Of a DNA stretch of 64,000 nucleotides, positions 1 to 8,357 are shown piece by piece (position 1 is the stretch's first letter; every line of letters begins with the position of its first letter). Both the position numbers and the translations under genes were made by a program. The stretch covers positions 27,759-91,758 of the forward strand of contig NZ_VKDC01000029.1 in the NCBI RefSeq assembly GCF_007097395.1. Direction: 5' to 3'. A model generated the notes under the pieces. It saw only the letters and a program-made list of their open reading frames with translations, made no database searches and was not told the DNA's origin. This DNA is from Fulvivirga sp. M361. Lineage in GTDB: Bacteria; Bacteroidota; Bacteroidia; Cytophagales; Cyclobacteriaceae.

Positions 1-628
1 AGTCAATGTTACCCTTATCTTGTCCCATACGCGTACTTTTTCCACCGGCCAGTACCAGCCCCTTGATGCCGGGAGTCTTACTGGAAATTTCATGTTTCAA
101 CACTCCGGTTATACCTTCAACGTCCTTGATGGAGAATACAGGAATTGACGCATAATCATCTACATGCTCTTCCAGGAAAGAAAAAACCTCTTGCTGACCG
201 TCATCCAGTACAAATAGGGTGACATTGGTCAGGCGGTCCAGCTTACGTTCTAAAGACGCTCTTTTTTTCTCATTGATAAGGACGATCTGTTTTGCTGCCT
301 TGAAGTGGTTCCCATTGATCAATACAGCATCGGATGTGTTGAATAAAGATCTGAATCGGTAATCAATGGCTTCATCCTGAAACGTAAGCGCATGATGGTC
401 AATATTGTCAGAATAAACGGTAGTAAATACGTCTTTTCGGGCCTCACTGTTATGGGCAGCATCAACGTAGCCTATGTGATGATCTGGTGAGAGAGACGTA
501 GCCAGTTGTTGGCTGAAATTTTGGATAATATCACATGGCGCCCCCAGTATGGCGAATTCACTGCGATGGAATCGGCCCCCTTCAGGGACAGCTAGTTTGG
601 CGTGTTTTTTATGGGGTTTTGAAGTCAC
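1..628 (-). CDS. MobA-like molybdenum cofactor guanylyltransferase, 3' part cut by window edge
   Basis: The reading frame runs off the left edge, leaving about 209 N-terminal residues. Its last visible part has the nucleotidyltransferase signature LVLAGGKSTRMGQDKGNID, typical of MobA, which attaches GMP to molybdopterin in the cytoplasm. About 185 residues precede this motif. Ordinary MobA starts almost at the motif, so this is a two-domain form; the extra domain shows no P-loop that I can see. I place the start at a GTG (626-628) because a strong GGAGG (634-638, minus strand) lies just upstream, which is unusual for this phylum. The start overlaps the end of moaC by 20 bases, so the two are probably translationally coupled. 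The family call is firm; the role of the N-terminal domain is unknown. Confidence 0.75.
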   Translation of the reverse strand, partial: MTSKPHKKHAKLAVPEGGRFHRSEFAILGAPCDIIQNFSQQLATSLSPDHHIGYVDAAHNSEARKDVFTTVYSDNIDHHALTFQDEAIDYRFRSLFNTSDAVLINGNHFKAAKQIVLINEKKRASLERKLDRLTNVTLFVLDDGQQEVFSFLEEHVDDYASIPVFSIKDVEGITGVLKHEISSKTPGIKGLVLAGGKSTRMGQDKGNID

Positions 629-1088
629 TTTTTCCTCCTTTTTTTTCTAATAATCTGGTCTCACTGATAATGATATTATGTGAGAACCCTTTACACATAT
701 CGTAAATGGTAAGTGCAGCTACGGATGCACCGGTAAGGGCTTCCATCTCCACGCCCGTTTTGCCTGCTATTTTTGCCGTACATGTTATTTCTACCTCTTT
801 ATGGTCGTTGATCTCTATGTTTACCGAGCATTTATCCAGTCCCAATGGGTGACATAACGGGATCAGGTCGCTGGTTTTTTTTGCCGCCATAATACCCGCC
901 AGTACGGCAGTTTGAAATACAGGTCCCTTTTTGGTATGGATCTCGTCATTTTCTAACCTGGAAATGATGGCCTCATCCAGGATTACTTTGGATAGGGCAG
1001 TGGCTGTACGTGCAGTTACTTTTTTCTCCGATACATCGACCATTGTCGGGTCGCCTTTTTTATCCAGATGTGAAAATGTTTTTTCCAT
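609..1088 (-). CDS. moaC: MoaC, cyclic pyranopterin monophosphate synthase
   Basis: This 159-residue protein matches the full length of MoaC, which with MoaA turns GTP into cyclic pyranopterin monophosphate, the first step of molybdenum cofactor synthesis. Visible family motifs are DLIPLCHPLGLDK with the active-site histidine near residue 77, GKTGVEMEALTGAS, and the terminal YDMCKG that carries the catalytic Asp and Lys. It is followed, with overlap, by the MobA-like gene, so cofactor assembly and nucleotide attachment sit in one operon. moaA is not in the window and may lie beyond the left edge. I saw no clear promoter in the 127 bases upstream. Confidence 0.96.
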   Translation of the reverse strand: MEKTFSHLDKKGDPTMVDVSEKKVTARTATALSKVILDEAIISRLENDEIHTKKGPVFQTAVLAGIMAAKKTSDLIPLCHPLGLDKCSVNIEINDHKEVEITCTAKIAGKTGVEMEALTGASVAALTIYDMCKGFSHNIIISETRLLEKKGGKSDFKTP

Positions 1089-1215
1089 GTAAACGAGGTA
1101 TTTCTTATCGACTTTTTATACTTCAGAAGTGACTTTAATGTCTATTCAGCCTTTCGCTTTCTTAAAATTAACGAATTGGAATGGCTAACACCATGAAAGA
1201 GAATTGAAACTAAAG

Positions 1216-2256
1216 TCAATTCAAGTCTTTTACACATCGAAACCCGGTATGGTTAAACCCGGAATCTTTGCTGGAGCTCATACGTCGGGCGACACGATAC
1301 CCACTGCAATAGCTGTCGTTGCAAAGAAATGAACCTCCACGGATCACATGCTTTGGCGAATAAGGTTCCCTTGGATCATAATACTGTTCTGACCCCAGGG
1401 GATTTGAGACCAGGCCCTTTGCCGCATCTTTCTGGTAGGCGGAGAAGTCATATTTATCATTACACCACTCCCAGACGTTCCCGGCCATATCGTATAGGCC
1501 ATAACCGTTGGCAGAAAAAGATTTTACAGGAGCTGTGCCGTAATGACCATCCAGCACATGATTTTGATGTGGAAAAATACCTTGCCAAAAATTGGCTTTA
1601 TCGGTTGCCTCAGCAATAGGTGTGTTACCCCACGGATATTTAACATCTTTGAGCCCGCCCATAGAGGCCCATTCCCACTCGGCTTCGGTGGGGAGTCTTT
1701 TACCTGCCCATTGGGCGTAAGCCTGTGCATCATCCCAGGCGATGTGGACAGCGGGATGGTCCATACGACCCTCAATGGAGCTACCAGGCCCTTCGGGTTG
1801 GCGCCAGTTTGCTGCTGTGGTCCACTGCCACCATTGGCTATAATCGTTGAAATCCTGAACAGGGTCTTCCGTTTCTTTGAAAACAAGTGAACCTGCCCGT
1901 AGCACTGAATCAGGTGGTTTCGGTGTTCCTTCAGGTACTTGTTTTTTGATCTCCTCCCAATCAATGTCCCTTTCGGCAATGGTCACATAACCCGTTTCTT
2001 CAATGAAGCGCGCAAATTGAGCATTGGTGACCTCAGTGACGTCCATGTAAAACGTGCCCACTTTCACCTCGTGTCTTGGAAACTCATCTTGATAAGCCTG
2101 GTCGGATTTGCCCCCCATTTCAAATTGGTTTCCCGGTATAAGTACCATACCTTCCGGGGTGTCTGCCCCGTTTGACTCTTCAGAAGGAGGAGAACATGCC
2201 TCCATTCCTATGAAAATAAGTGCCAGTATAACCGCTAAATTCTTTCTGTAAATCAA
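1216..2256 (-). CDS. Formylglycine-generating enzyme (SUMF1) family lipoprotein with both catalytic cysteines
   Basis: The 346-residue protein starts with a lipoprotein signal ending GMEAC (Cys21), so it should be anchored outside the inner membrane. The rest is an FGE/SUMF1 domain with the marker stretches LPTEAEWEWA, GNVWEWCND, IRGGSF and HTGFRC. Near the end it has CNDSYC (Cys312 and Cys317), at the position of the active-site pair CHRSYC of human SUMF1. This suggests true oxidation of a sulfatase cysteine to formylglycine rather than a non-catalytic family member. No sulfatase is encoded in this window, so the substrate must be elsewhere. It is transcribed alone, between moaC and the sigma factor region. 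Family call firm; enzyme activity inferred from the cysteine pair. Confidence 0.88.
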   Translation of the reverse strand: MIYRKNLAVILALIFIGMEACSPPSEESNGADTPEGMVLIPGNQFEMGGKSDQAYQDEFPRHEVKVGTFYMDVTEVTNAQFARFIEETGYVTIAERDIDWEEIKKQVPEGTPKPPDSVLRAGSLVFKETEDPVQDFNDYSQWWQWTTAANWRQPEGPGSSIEGRMDHPAVHIAWDDAQAYAQWAGKRLPTEAEWEWASMGGLKDVKYPWGNTPIAEATDKANFWQGIFPHQNHVLDGHYGTAPVKSFSANGYGLYDMAGNVWEWCNDKYDFSAYQKDAAKGLVSNPLGSEQYYDPREPYSPKHVIRGGSFLCNDSYCSGYRVARRMSSSKDSGFNHTGFRCVKDLN

Positions 2257-2492
2257 TTTTTGATAAAGTTAAAGTCGTTTTAAAGGTACTGATTTATGTA
2301 CTATTCCTTTTAAAATGATGTTTGCGAATACTTTTTCGGGGGTAATGAGTATAATAATCTTAAATCATTCTGACATCTTGTAAGAAATTTTGTGGTTAGC
2401 GGTACTAGTGTCGTGTCAATGATTAAATGACATATCCGATGTTGATTATGCGTAGTGTTTCCAGGAACCAGCGCTATTCGATGAGTAGGCCT

Positions 2493-2618
2493 CGGCAATA
2501 ATCATTAGGCAAAGTTTATAGATACATTATTGCTGACGGCCTGTTGCTTACTGCTGACCTTATTCATAGGTTAATCGTTATGTTCATGGTAAGTAAGGAT
2601 TGAAAATAGAGACAATGC
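2493..2618 (+). repeat. Dispersed intergenic repeat, copy R1
   Basis: This copy starts with GGCAATAAT, has the inverted partner ATTATTGCT about 35 bases later, then CTTACTGCTGACC, and ends in GATTGAAAATAGAGACAATG (2598-2617). The same order of a 5' hairpin, TACTGCYGAC, a CGTTAT stretch and a GATTGAAA...AGACAATGC tail is found at 13609-13728 (same strand) and at 27974-28090 (opposite strand). The match is imperfect but in register along its length. Boundaries are approximate. Confidence 0.55.
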
Positions 2619-2628
2619 AGCAGTGACA

Positions 2629-2645
2629 TGACACCAGTGGTGTCA
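2629..2645. promoter_or_regulatory. Palindrome before ECF sigma gene, possible operator
   Basis: TGACACC and GGTGTCA form a perfect 7-base inverted repeat around a 3-base spacer, 13 bases before the sigma factor start. The spacing suits a regulator site or a leader hairpin affecting translation. Nothing identifies the binding protein. Confidence 0.4.
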
Positions 2646-2658
2646 GTAGCAAGTAAAT

Positions 2659-3171
2659 ATGACAGAAAGAGAGCAAAAATTAATTTTTGATCACTGGTTG
2701 AAAGACTATCGCTCACTACTTTTTAAAGTAGTGCGGTCCTATGCGTTTACTGCAGATGACCAGGAAGACCTGTTCCAGGATATCATAATCCAGGTGTGGC
2801 GTTCAGTACCGAACTATCGAAAAGAATCCGCAGTATCTACCTGGCTCTATCGTGTATCACTGAACACTGCTATTAAATGGATGAAAAAAGAGCGAAAGCA
2901 CCAGGATGGCCGCCAGTCGATGGAGCATGTAGCTTATGTGCTTAAAGAAAGTGTGGACGAGCCTGATGAACGGTTGACATGGCTTTATGAAGAAATAGGA
3001 AAACTCAACGAAATAGACCGATCGATTACCTTGTTATTACTGGATGGCTTTAGTTATAAAGAGATGTCCAATATCATTGGTATTACGGAAAGTAATGTAG
3101 GAGTTAAGATCAACCGAATTAAAAAATATTTGATCACTAAATCTGAAAAATATGATCACTATGGAGTTTGA
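2659..3171 (+). CDS. ECF RNA polymerase sigma factor (sigma-70 family)
   Basis: The 170-residue protein has the ECF layout. Region 2 is at about residues 15-80, with DDQEDLFQDIIIQVW and STWLYRVSLNTAIKW. Region 4 is at about 115-165, with the helix-turn-helix GFSYKEMSNIIGITESNVGVKI. It should direct RNA polymerase to a small regulon under control of an anti-sigma factor. The following gene overlaps it by 20 bases and encodes a membrane protein, the usual place for the anti-sigma partner. A palindrome lies just upstream and may mediate autoregulation. Subfamily and target promoters cannot be told from the sequence alone. Confidence 0.93.
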   Translation: MTEREQKLIFDHWLKDYRSLLFKVVRSYAFTADDQEDLFQDIIIQVWRSVPNYRKESAVSTWLYRVSLNTAIKWMKKERKHQDGRQSMEHVAYVLKESVDEPDERLTWLYEEIGKLNEIDRSITLLLLDGFSYKEMSNIIGITESNVGVKINRIKKYLITKSEKYDHYGV

Positions 3172-3763
3172 TGATATAAGAAAAATATGGGACGGACAGA
3201 ATAACAGGCCGCTGTATGTGATAGACGAAGATGCTCTGCACAGGCGTATTTTGTTGAAAAAGAAACAATCACGACGGTTGGCCAATACTACGGAGTGGGT
3301 CATGGCAGGCGCTAACTTTTTGGCCAGCTCAATGATCTTAACGGCCATCTTCCTAAAGAATAACGCGAATATTTTTTCTTACATTACGATGGGATTCATG
3401 GCATTGACCCCATTGTACATTTTTTACATCCGCCGTCAAAGAAAGACACAGGAAAAGGCATTTGAAAGTTCTGTTTCAGGTGATTTGGATCATGCCATTT
3501 CCAACGCCACTTTTCAGGTAAGGTTGTCAATGGTTATGCGCTGGTACTTACTGCCAATAGCTGTATTAACCCTTCTCAGTGTCTGGTCAGAGGACATCTC
3601 TTATTGGTTTTTGTTAGGTGTGGTTGTGTTTTTTTGCGCTACTTTTTATGCCAGTAGCTGGGAACATAGGTTGTATGTATCTAAAAAGAGACGGCTCATT
3701 GATTTACGAAATAAATTGGGTAAGGAAGATCTGCCGAACCACTCAAACCTTCAGGAGAGCTAG
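3152..3763 (+). CDS. Membrane protein, probable anti-sigma partner of the ECF factor
   Basis: Length is 203 residues, or 200 if the second ATG at 3161 is used. The start region FDDIRKIWDGQNN is followed by a soluble stretch, then hydrophobic segments at about residues 48-68, 74-92, 125-145 and 148-168, and a basic C-terminal tail. It overlaps the end of the sigma gene, so the two are co-translated. I see no zinc-finger HxxxCxxC motif of the common anti-sigma family, so the role is inferred from position and topology only. Its stop codon overlaps that of the convergent DsrE-family gene by four bases. Confidence 0.65.
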   Translation: MITMEFDDIRKIWDGQNNRPLYVIDEDALHRRILLKKKQSRRLANTTEWVMAGANFLASSMILTAIFLKNNANIFSYITMGFMALTPLYIFYIRRQRKTQEKAFESSVSGDLDHAISNATFQVRLSMVMRWYLLPIAVLTLLSVWSEDISYWFLLGVVVFFCATFYASSWEHRLYVSKKRRLIDLRNKLGKEDLPNHSNLQES

Positions 3764-4308
3764 AATTTTAGCAGGACATAACCTTTCAATTGATAGGTAG
3801 TCACTGTGGTAAGCATGGAAGTGGCGATTTCTACTTCCGGCAATACTTTTTTAACAGGGATTTCCCTGCCGATCAATGATTGACCACAAACCGCAAGTTT
3901 TACACCGGCGTCTTTTAGTTCTTTTATAAGCGCGATGTTCGGGTTGTCTGTCCCAAACCTATCTTTGAATGCACTATTTTTCATAATAGTATAAGCTACC
4001 GGGCCGTGAATGGCCAGTACTACTTTCATTTTACTTATATCAGCGCCGCTCACCGCATGCAAATTGATCATACGTGCCACATTCTTTAATCCCCAGGCTA
4101 TTTCCTTGGGATCGCTTGCTCCGGACACTACATCTATGATCACCTTATATTCAGCCTCAGGGTCAGCTTTTACCGTTGCTTCCGGTATATCGTATATGCC
4201 ACCGAAGTTTTTAATTACCGGGTTGATTTTTTCTTGTGCCTGGATGCTCAGGCTGACGAAAATACCTATTGAACAAATGAGTGTTTTTATCATGACTTTA
4301 AAATTCAT
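3760..4308 (-). CDS. Exported DsrE-family protein
   Basis: The 182-residue protein has a cleavable signal peptide (MIKTLICSIGIFVSLSIQAQ region) and a DsrE-like fold. It carries KMKVVLAIHGPV and the loop LAVCGQSL, with a single cysteine where family members bear the reactive thiol. DsrE proteins handle sulfur or act as small thiol carriers; this exported version is common in Bacteroidota but its role is unknown. Its start overlaps the end of the 5-formyltetrahydrofolate cyclo-ligase gene by 11 bases, so it is the last gene of a bshC-led operon. The link to bacillithiol chemistry is suggestive but unproven. Confidence 0.78.
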   Translation of the reverse strand: MNFKVMIKTLICSIGIFVSLSIQAQEKINPVIKNFGGIYDIPEATVKADPEAEYKVIIDVVSGASDPKEIAWGLKNVARMINLHAVSGADISKMKVVLAIHGPVAYTIMKNSAFKDRFGTDNPNIALIKELKDAGVKLAVCGQSLIGREIPVKKVLPEVEIATSMLTTVTTYQLKGYVLLKF

Positions 4309-4867
4309 ATAATTTAAAAGGACTTACACAGGCGTCCATTTGAATATCGTGTTGATCTGTATAATCTATTATATCCAATGGCGGTGCTAACGTTAATCCT
4401 ACCTTCTTTACGTGAGGAGTTTTCACCAGAAAACGATCATAATATCCTTTTCCATAGCCAATACGGTGCCCGTTTTTATCAAAAGTGACTAAGGGAATGA
4501 GTACCATATCAATTTCATCCGGGTCAGCCATCACGGCATCTACCGGTTCCGGGATGCCCCATTTATTCGTTTTAAACTGAGTATTGGCATTGATCTCATA
4601 ATGTGCCAACTGTCCATCAGGCAGTGTTCTGGAGGTCATAAAGCGCATGTCCGGGTGAGCTTTGCGTGTATGGTTCATCAAAGACCATGTATCGACCTCT
4701 TTTTTACGTTCAATCGGGAGAAACAAATGAATACATGACACACCTGCAAGGGAAACATTCTTATTGAAAGTAACTACGAGCGATTCATTTCTGCTCAGAA
4801 ATTCGTCTTTTGATAGAAACAAGCGCTTTTCAAGATATACTTTGCGCAATACCTGCTTATCCACCAT
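4298..4867 (-). CDS. 5-formyltetrahydrofolate cyclo-ligase
   Basis: At 189 residues this has the normal length for the enzyme that uses ATP to convert 5-formyl-THF to 5,10-methenyl-THF, returning it to the folate pool. The diagnostic motif RIGYGKGYYDRFL is near residues 136-148, and the N-terminus KVYLEKRLFLS carries basic residues of the nucleotide site. The gene overlaps bshC upstream and the DsrE gene downstream by 11 bases each, indicating one transcript. No sign of damage. Confidence 0.93.
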   Translation of the reverse strand: MVDKQVLRKVYLEKRLFLSKDEFLSRNESLVVTFNKNVSLAGVSCIHLFLPIERKKEVDTWSLMNHTRKAHPDMRFMTSRTLPDGQLAHYEINANTQFKTNKWGIPEPVDAVMADPDEIDMVLIPLVTFDKNGHRIGYGKGYYDRFLVKTPHVKKVGLTLAPPLDIIDYTDQHDIQMDACVSPFKLYEF

Positions 4868-6416
4868 TATCCATTACGTAAAACCTGTAATCAAACGGGT
4901 CAAAATACGTAATTAATTGGGCGATGAATGCAGTATTTTCCAAATAAAAATCGAGAAAATTATTTGTCCGTTCCTGTAGGCTGCCATTTGGGAAAAGGTG
5001 GTCCAGAACCGATTCCATTTGTCGAAGTTTATCCGATTGTTGTCTTTTTTCAGCGCGGATGAATTTCTTTTCAATTACCTCCAGGCTGTGCTTTGCCTTA
5101 GCTTGTTGAGCTTCCACATGATCCATTAACGTTGGATCGATGATTTGTGCTTGTTCTTTGATGCTGTTAAATAGATCCAGGACTTCTTTTACCTGTCCGT
5201 TAAGATATATCTTATGATCAGCATATTTTGTGGCAGTTTTTGCCAGGAGTTGATGTTTTTCCGTAAATAATTCAGCGGTTTCAAAACCGATCTTATCCCA
5301 TTTTTTCCGGACATAGGCAGGTACTACCAGTCCGAAGTTTCTGGGCATTAAAATGGGGAAAGCTTCCTCATAGTGATCGAATACCGTTTTCAATTGCATC
5401 CAGTAGGCTACTTCGGCCGGGCCTCCTATGTACGCCAGGTTAGGCAATATCTTTTCCTGGTATAGTGGTCTTAGAATAACGTTAGGGCTCAGTTTTTCAG
5501 GCTCTTTTTGGATCAATGACACGAGTTCTTTTTTATCTAGTGTCAATGCCGAATTTAATACCTCATACTTCTCACCCTTTACCTCTATACGCTCTCTCAG
5601 CTGCTCTGCCAGGTAGAAAAAGTTAATACTTCGTGCAGATACCTGTGTTTTATAGCCAAGGTTATTGATTTTTTCAGATTGCTCGTCTACAAGCCTCTTG
5701 GATGTATGATGGAACAGGTCGTCCGTCATAACGTCAGAGATCTGTTGTTTTAACTCGCGTCTGTCTGCATCTACTACGATTATGCCGTAGTCACCAAAAA
5801 GATGATTTACATAGTTTCTGGCTGCATCAGCAAGGCTTTGTTCTTTATAAGCTTTTTTGAAAAAATCAGGAACTCCCGGTATAGCGTCGATAAAATTCTG
5901 GAAGGTACTCAAGTCGAAATGGCCTACCGCACCACTCTGGTCTGTATTCCATGTATATTTTTTTTCGTTGAAGCGAAAATGGTTGATCTCTTCAAAATCA
6001 TGATCTTCTGAGGCCATCCAGTATACCGGAACGAAATTATGATCAGGATATGCCGCTGATAATTCGCGGCACGTATTGATGACGGTGACGATTTTATAAA
6101 TAAAATAAAGAGGTCCGGTAAAAAGGTTGAGTTGGTGGCCGGTGGTGATAGTATAGGTATTTTCCTCTGCTAGCAGCTGGAGATTCTTTTTTACATGATC
6201 GGTAACAGGGAGCTTGTCATACTGCTCCTCCAGGGTCTGACAGAGTATTTTACGTTTTTCTGCAGCAAACTTTTTGTTGGCGATCTGTGCTTTGAAACTC
6301 TCGATTTCAGGGGTGCCTCCATAGAACTCTCTAAGCTCGGCTTTCCCCTCCAAATAGTCCAGGAACAGCTTGCCAAAGCGCTTTGTTTTTTGCAGGTCAA
6401 CCTTTTCTATCGCCAT
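4857..6416 (-). CDS. bshC: BshC, bacillithiol biosynthesis cysteine-adding enzyme
   Basis: The 519-residue protein is full length for BshC, which adds cysteine to glucosaminyl-malate in the last step of bacillithiol synthesis. The family signature TGHQLNLFTGPLYFIYKIVT is near residue 95, followed by VPVYWMASEDHDFEEI and later GGPAEVAYWMQL. A long charged helical region near residues 420-480 fits the known coiled coil. It heads an overlapping three-gene operon with the folate cyclo-ligase and DsrE genes. bshA and bshB are not in the window. Presence of this gene implies bacillithiol as the low-molecular-weight thiol. Confidence 0.95.
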   Translation of the reverse strand: MAIEKVDLQKTKRFGKLFLDYLEGKAELREFYGGTPEIESFKAQIANKKFAAEKRKILCQTLEEQYDKLPVTDHVKKNLQLLAEENTYTITTGHQLNLFTGPLYFIYKIVTVINTCRELSAAYPDHNFVPVYWMASEDHDFEEINHFRFNEKKYTWNTDQSGAVGHFDLSTFQNFIDAIPGVPDFFKKAYKEQSLADAARNYVNHLFGDYGIIVVDADRRELKQQISDVMTDDLFHHTSKRLVDEQSEKINNLGYKTQVSARSINFFYLAEQLRERIEVKGEKYEVLNSALTLDKKELVSLIQKEPEKLSPNVILRPLYQEKILPNLAYIGGPAEVAYWMQLKTVFDHYEEAFPILMPRNFGLVVPAYVRKKWDKIGFETAELFTEKHQLLAKTATKYADHKIYLNGQVKEVLDLFNSIKEQAQIIDPTLMDHVEAQQAKAKHSLEVIEKKFIRAEKRQQSDKLRQMESVLDHLFPNGSLQERTNNFLDFYLENTAFIAQLITYFDPFDYRFYVMDNGG

Positions 6417-6479
6417 AGTAACACTAACATTTTTGAGTACAAGTGTTAAACTGCATTCCTGACTTCAAGGTTCAAAAAA

Positions 6480-7793
6480 TTACAATATCGGTTCGCCATA
6501 TAGATCAAATTCTGTTGCATCCCTGATCTTTACATTAACGAAATCGCCAAGCCTGAGGTGAGTATTTTTTGTTTCTATAATTACTTCATTGTCAACCTCA
6601 GGAGAGTCGAATTCTGTACGGCCTATGAAACGGCCACCTTCTTTCCGGTCTACGAGTACTTTATAGGTGTGTCCTATCCGGGTTTGATTAATGTCATATG
6701 AAATGCCTTCCTGCAGCTGCATGATCTGGTTGGCCCGGTCCTGCTTTACTTCTTCAGGTACATCATCTTCAAAGTTATGGGCATGGGTCTGCTCTTCATG
6801 GCTATAGCTGAATATTCCCAGCCGTTCAAACCTGGACCTTTCCACGAAACCGGCCATTTCTTCAAAATCTGCTTCTGTTTCTCCCGGATATCCGGCAATA
6901 AGCGTGCTACGTATAGCTATACCTGGCACAGTATCGCGAATGGTCTGAATAAGCTCCTCTTGTTTTTCACGGGTAGTACCTCTTCTCATATGCTTTAGAA
7001 TTTTGGTCGATCCATGCTGTAAAGGCATGTCCAGGTAGTTGCATATATTACTTCTTTCAGCCATCACCTTTAAAATATCCAGCGGAAAACCAGTAGGAAA
7101 GGCATAATGAAGTCTGATCCACTCTATGCCCTCAATGTCAGAGAGATGCTTGAGGAGTTCCGCCAGGTTTCTTTTCTTATATATGTCCAGGCCATAGTAG
7201 GTAGAATCCTGGGCGATCAAAAGCAGCTCTTTCACACCATTTCTGGCCAGGTTACTTGCTTCAGTCACTAGCTGTTCTATAGGTTTGGAAACATGTTTTC
7301 CGCGCATCAGAGGTATGGCACAAAAAGAACAAGGCCGGTCACACCCTTCTGCTATTTTTAGATAAGCATAGTGGTTGGAAGTGGTCAGTATCCTTTCTCC
7401 AACCAACTCATTTTTGTAATCCGCGTTAAACTTTTTGAGAAGCAACGGAAGTTCCATTGTTCCGAAAAATGCATCTACCTGGGGTATTTCACTCTCCAGA
7501 TCATCTTTATAGCGTTGTGAAAGGCATCCTGTAACGTACAACTTTTCAATTAACCCTTCTTCCTTTGCATCGGCATACCTTAGAATCGTGTCAATGGATT
7601 CTTGCTTGGCATTATCTATAAACCCACAGGTGTTGACAATAACTACATTTGCATCGTCTTTTTGTGATTCGTGCTCGGCATTTACGTCATTCCCTTTCAG
7701 CTGGGTTAGCATTACCTCAGAGTCCACCAGGTTTTTAGAACAACCGAGTGTGACAATATTAACTTTTTCTTTTTTTCTACCCTTTGTTTTCAC
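6480..7793 (-). CDS. rimO: RimO, ribosomal protein S12 methylthiotransferase
   Basis: This 437-residue radical SAM enzyme adds a methylthio group to an aspartate of ribosomal protein S12. Order of parts: UPF0004 domain (residues ~10-100) with cluster cysteines in LGCSKN, NTCGF and TGCLSQRY; radical SAM core with CDRPCSFCAIP near residue 150; and a C-terminal TRAM domain. The EGCDRPCSFCAIPLMRGKH stretch separates RimO from the tRNA enzyme MiaB. It is transcribed divergently from the DUF6452 gene. A CAAAATTA (7817-7824), reading TAATTTTG on the minus strand, may be its -7 promoter element. Confidence 0.95.
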   Translation of the reverse strand: MKTKGRKKEKVNIVTLGCSKNLVDSEVMLTQLKGNDVNAEHESQKDDANVVIVNTCGFIDNAKQESIDTILRYADAKEEGLIEKLYVTGCLSQRYKDDLESEIPQVDAFFGTMELPLLLKKFNADYKNELVGERILTTSNHYAYLKIAEGCDRPCSFCAIPLMRGKHVSKPIEQLVTEASNLARNGVKELLLIAQDSTYYGLDIYKKRNLAELLKHLSDIEGIEWIRLHYAFPTGFPLDILKVMAERSNICNYLDMPLQHGSTKILKHMRRGTTREKQEELIQTIRDTVPGIAIRSTLIAGYPGETEADFEEMAGFVERSRFERLGIFSYSHEEQTHAHNFEDDVPEEVKQDRANQIMQLQEGISYDINQTRIGHTYKVLVDRKEGGRFIGRTEFDSPEVDNEVIIETKNTHLRLGDFVNVKIRDATEFDLYGEPIL

Positions 7794-7889
7794 AGCGCCA
7801 CTTCATATTTGTGGCACAAAATTAGTGATAGCAAATGTCAATAGCGAATGGATGTTCATTCAATACCATATGATTCATAAAGCAATGTT

Positions 7890-7897
7890 TATATTTG
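7890..7897 (+). promoter_or_regulatory. Bacteroidota-type -7 element before the DUF6452 gene
   Basis: TATATTTG fits the TAnnTTTG consensus of the primary sigma factor of this phylum and lies 10 bases before the ATG at 7908, implying a very short leader. No matching TTTG is found 19 bases further upstream, so support is partial. Confidence 0.35.
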
Positions 7898-7907
7898 TGC
7901 CTTTCTA

Positions 7908-8357
7908 ATGAAAAACACTGTAATAGCACTTTTTTTTGCAGGCTGTATAGGCCTCATATCATGCCTGGATGATCCGGATTGCGTTCGTAGTACCACTGAC
8001 TTTGTAAATCTTAAGTTTTATCAGTCAGAAGGAGGGGGGCAAGACACCGTAGATATTGAGCGGATAGTCGTTTTAGGCTCTGATAGTGTGTTGCTGGCCG
8101 ATACTACTTTTTTTTCTACTGTATTCTTACCGGTAAATGTATTGACCGATTCAGTAACGTTTGTCTTCCAAACAGAATTTGGAATAGATACACTTGCGCT
8201 TACCTATAACAGTAGCTCCAGGCTTATCTCCGAAGATTGTGGCGTAGAGGTATTATTCTCAAATCTCCGGGAGGGCCGTAACGACTTTGATTCACTTGTT
8301 GTTGTTAACAACACCTTAATAGAAGCCATAGATGAAGATATCCGGATTTTTCATTAG
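7908..8357 (+). CDS. DUF6452-type lipoprotein
   Basis: The 149-residue protein has a lipoprotein signal (FFAGCIGLISC, then LDDPDC) and a mainly beta-strand body with two further cysteines (DPDC and SEDCGV). The pairing with a following DUF6048-type gene is a recurrent Bacteroidota arrangement, and that context plus the DPDC start led to the family name; I could not check it by search. It probably sits on the periplasmic side of a membrane. The 3' end overlaps the next gene by 26 bases, so they are co-transcribed. Function unknown. Confidence 0.7.
   Translation: MKNTVIALFFAGCIGLISCLDDPDCVRSTTDFVNLKFYQSEGGGQDTVDIERIVVLGSDSVLLADTTFFSTVFLPVNVLTDSVTFVFQTEFGIDTLALTYNSSSRLISEDCGVEVLFSNLREGRNDFDSLVVVNNTLIEAIDEDIRIFH

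Larger units (their letters stand above)
2257..2658. other. 402-base intergenic region with repeat copy R1 and a palindrome
   Basis: No convincing gene is present between the divergent FGE lipoprotein and the sigma factor. Bases 2493-2618 hold one copy of a dispersed repeat described separately, and 2629-2645 hold a palindrome just before the sigma gene. The remainder is AT-rich, with no clear CAAAnnTA or TAnnTTTG promoter element that I could find. Confidence 0.6.

Noticed and set aside
2310..2498. Minus-strand open frame of 62 codons
   Set aside because: No family likeness, no start context, and it overlaps the edge of repeat R1; taken as chance.
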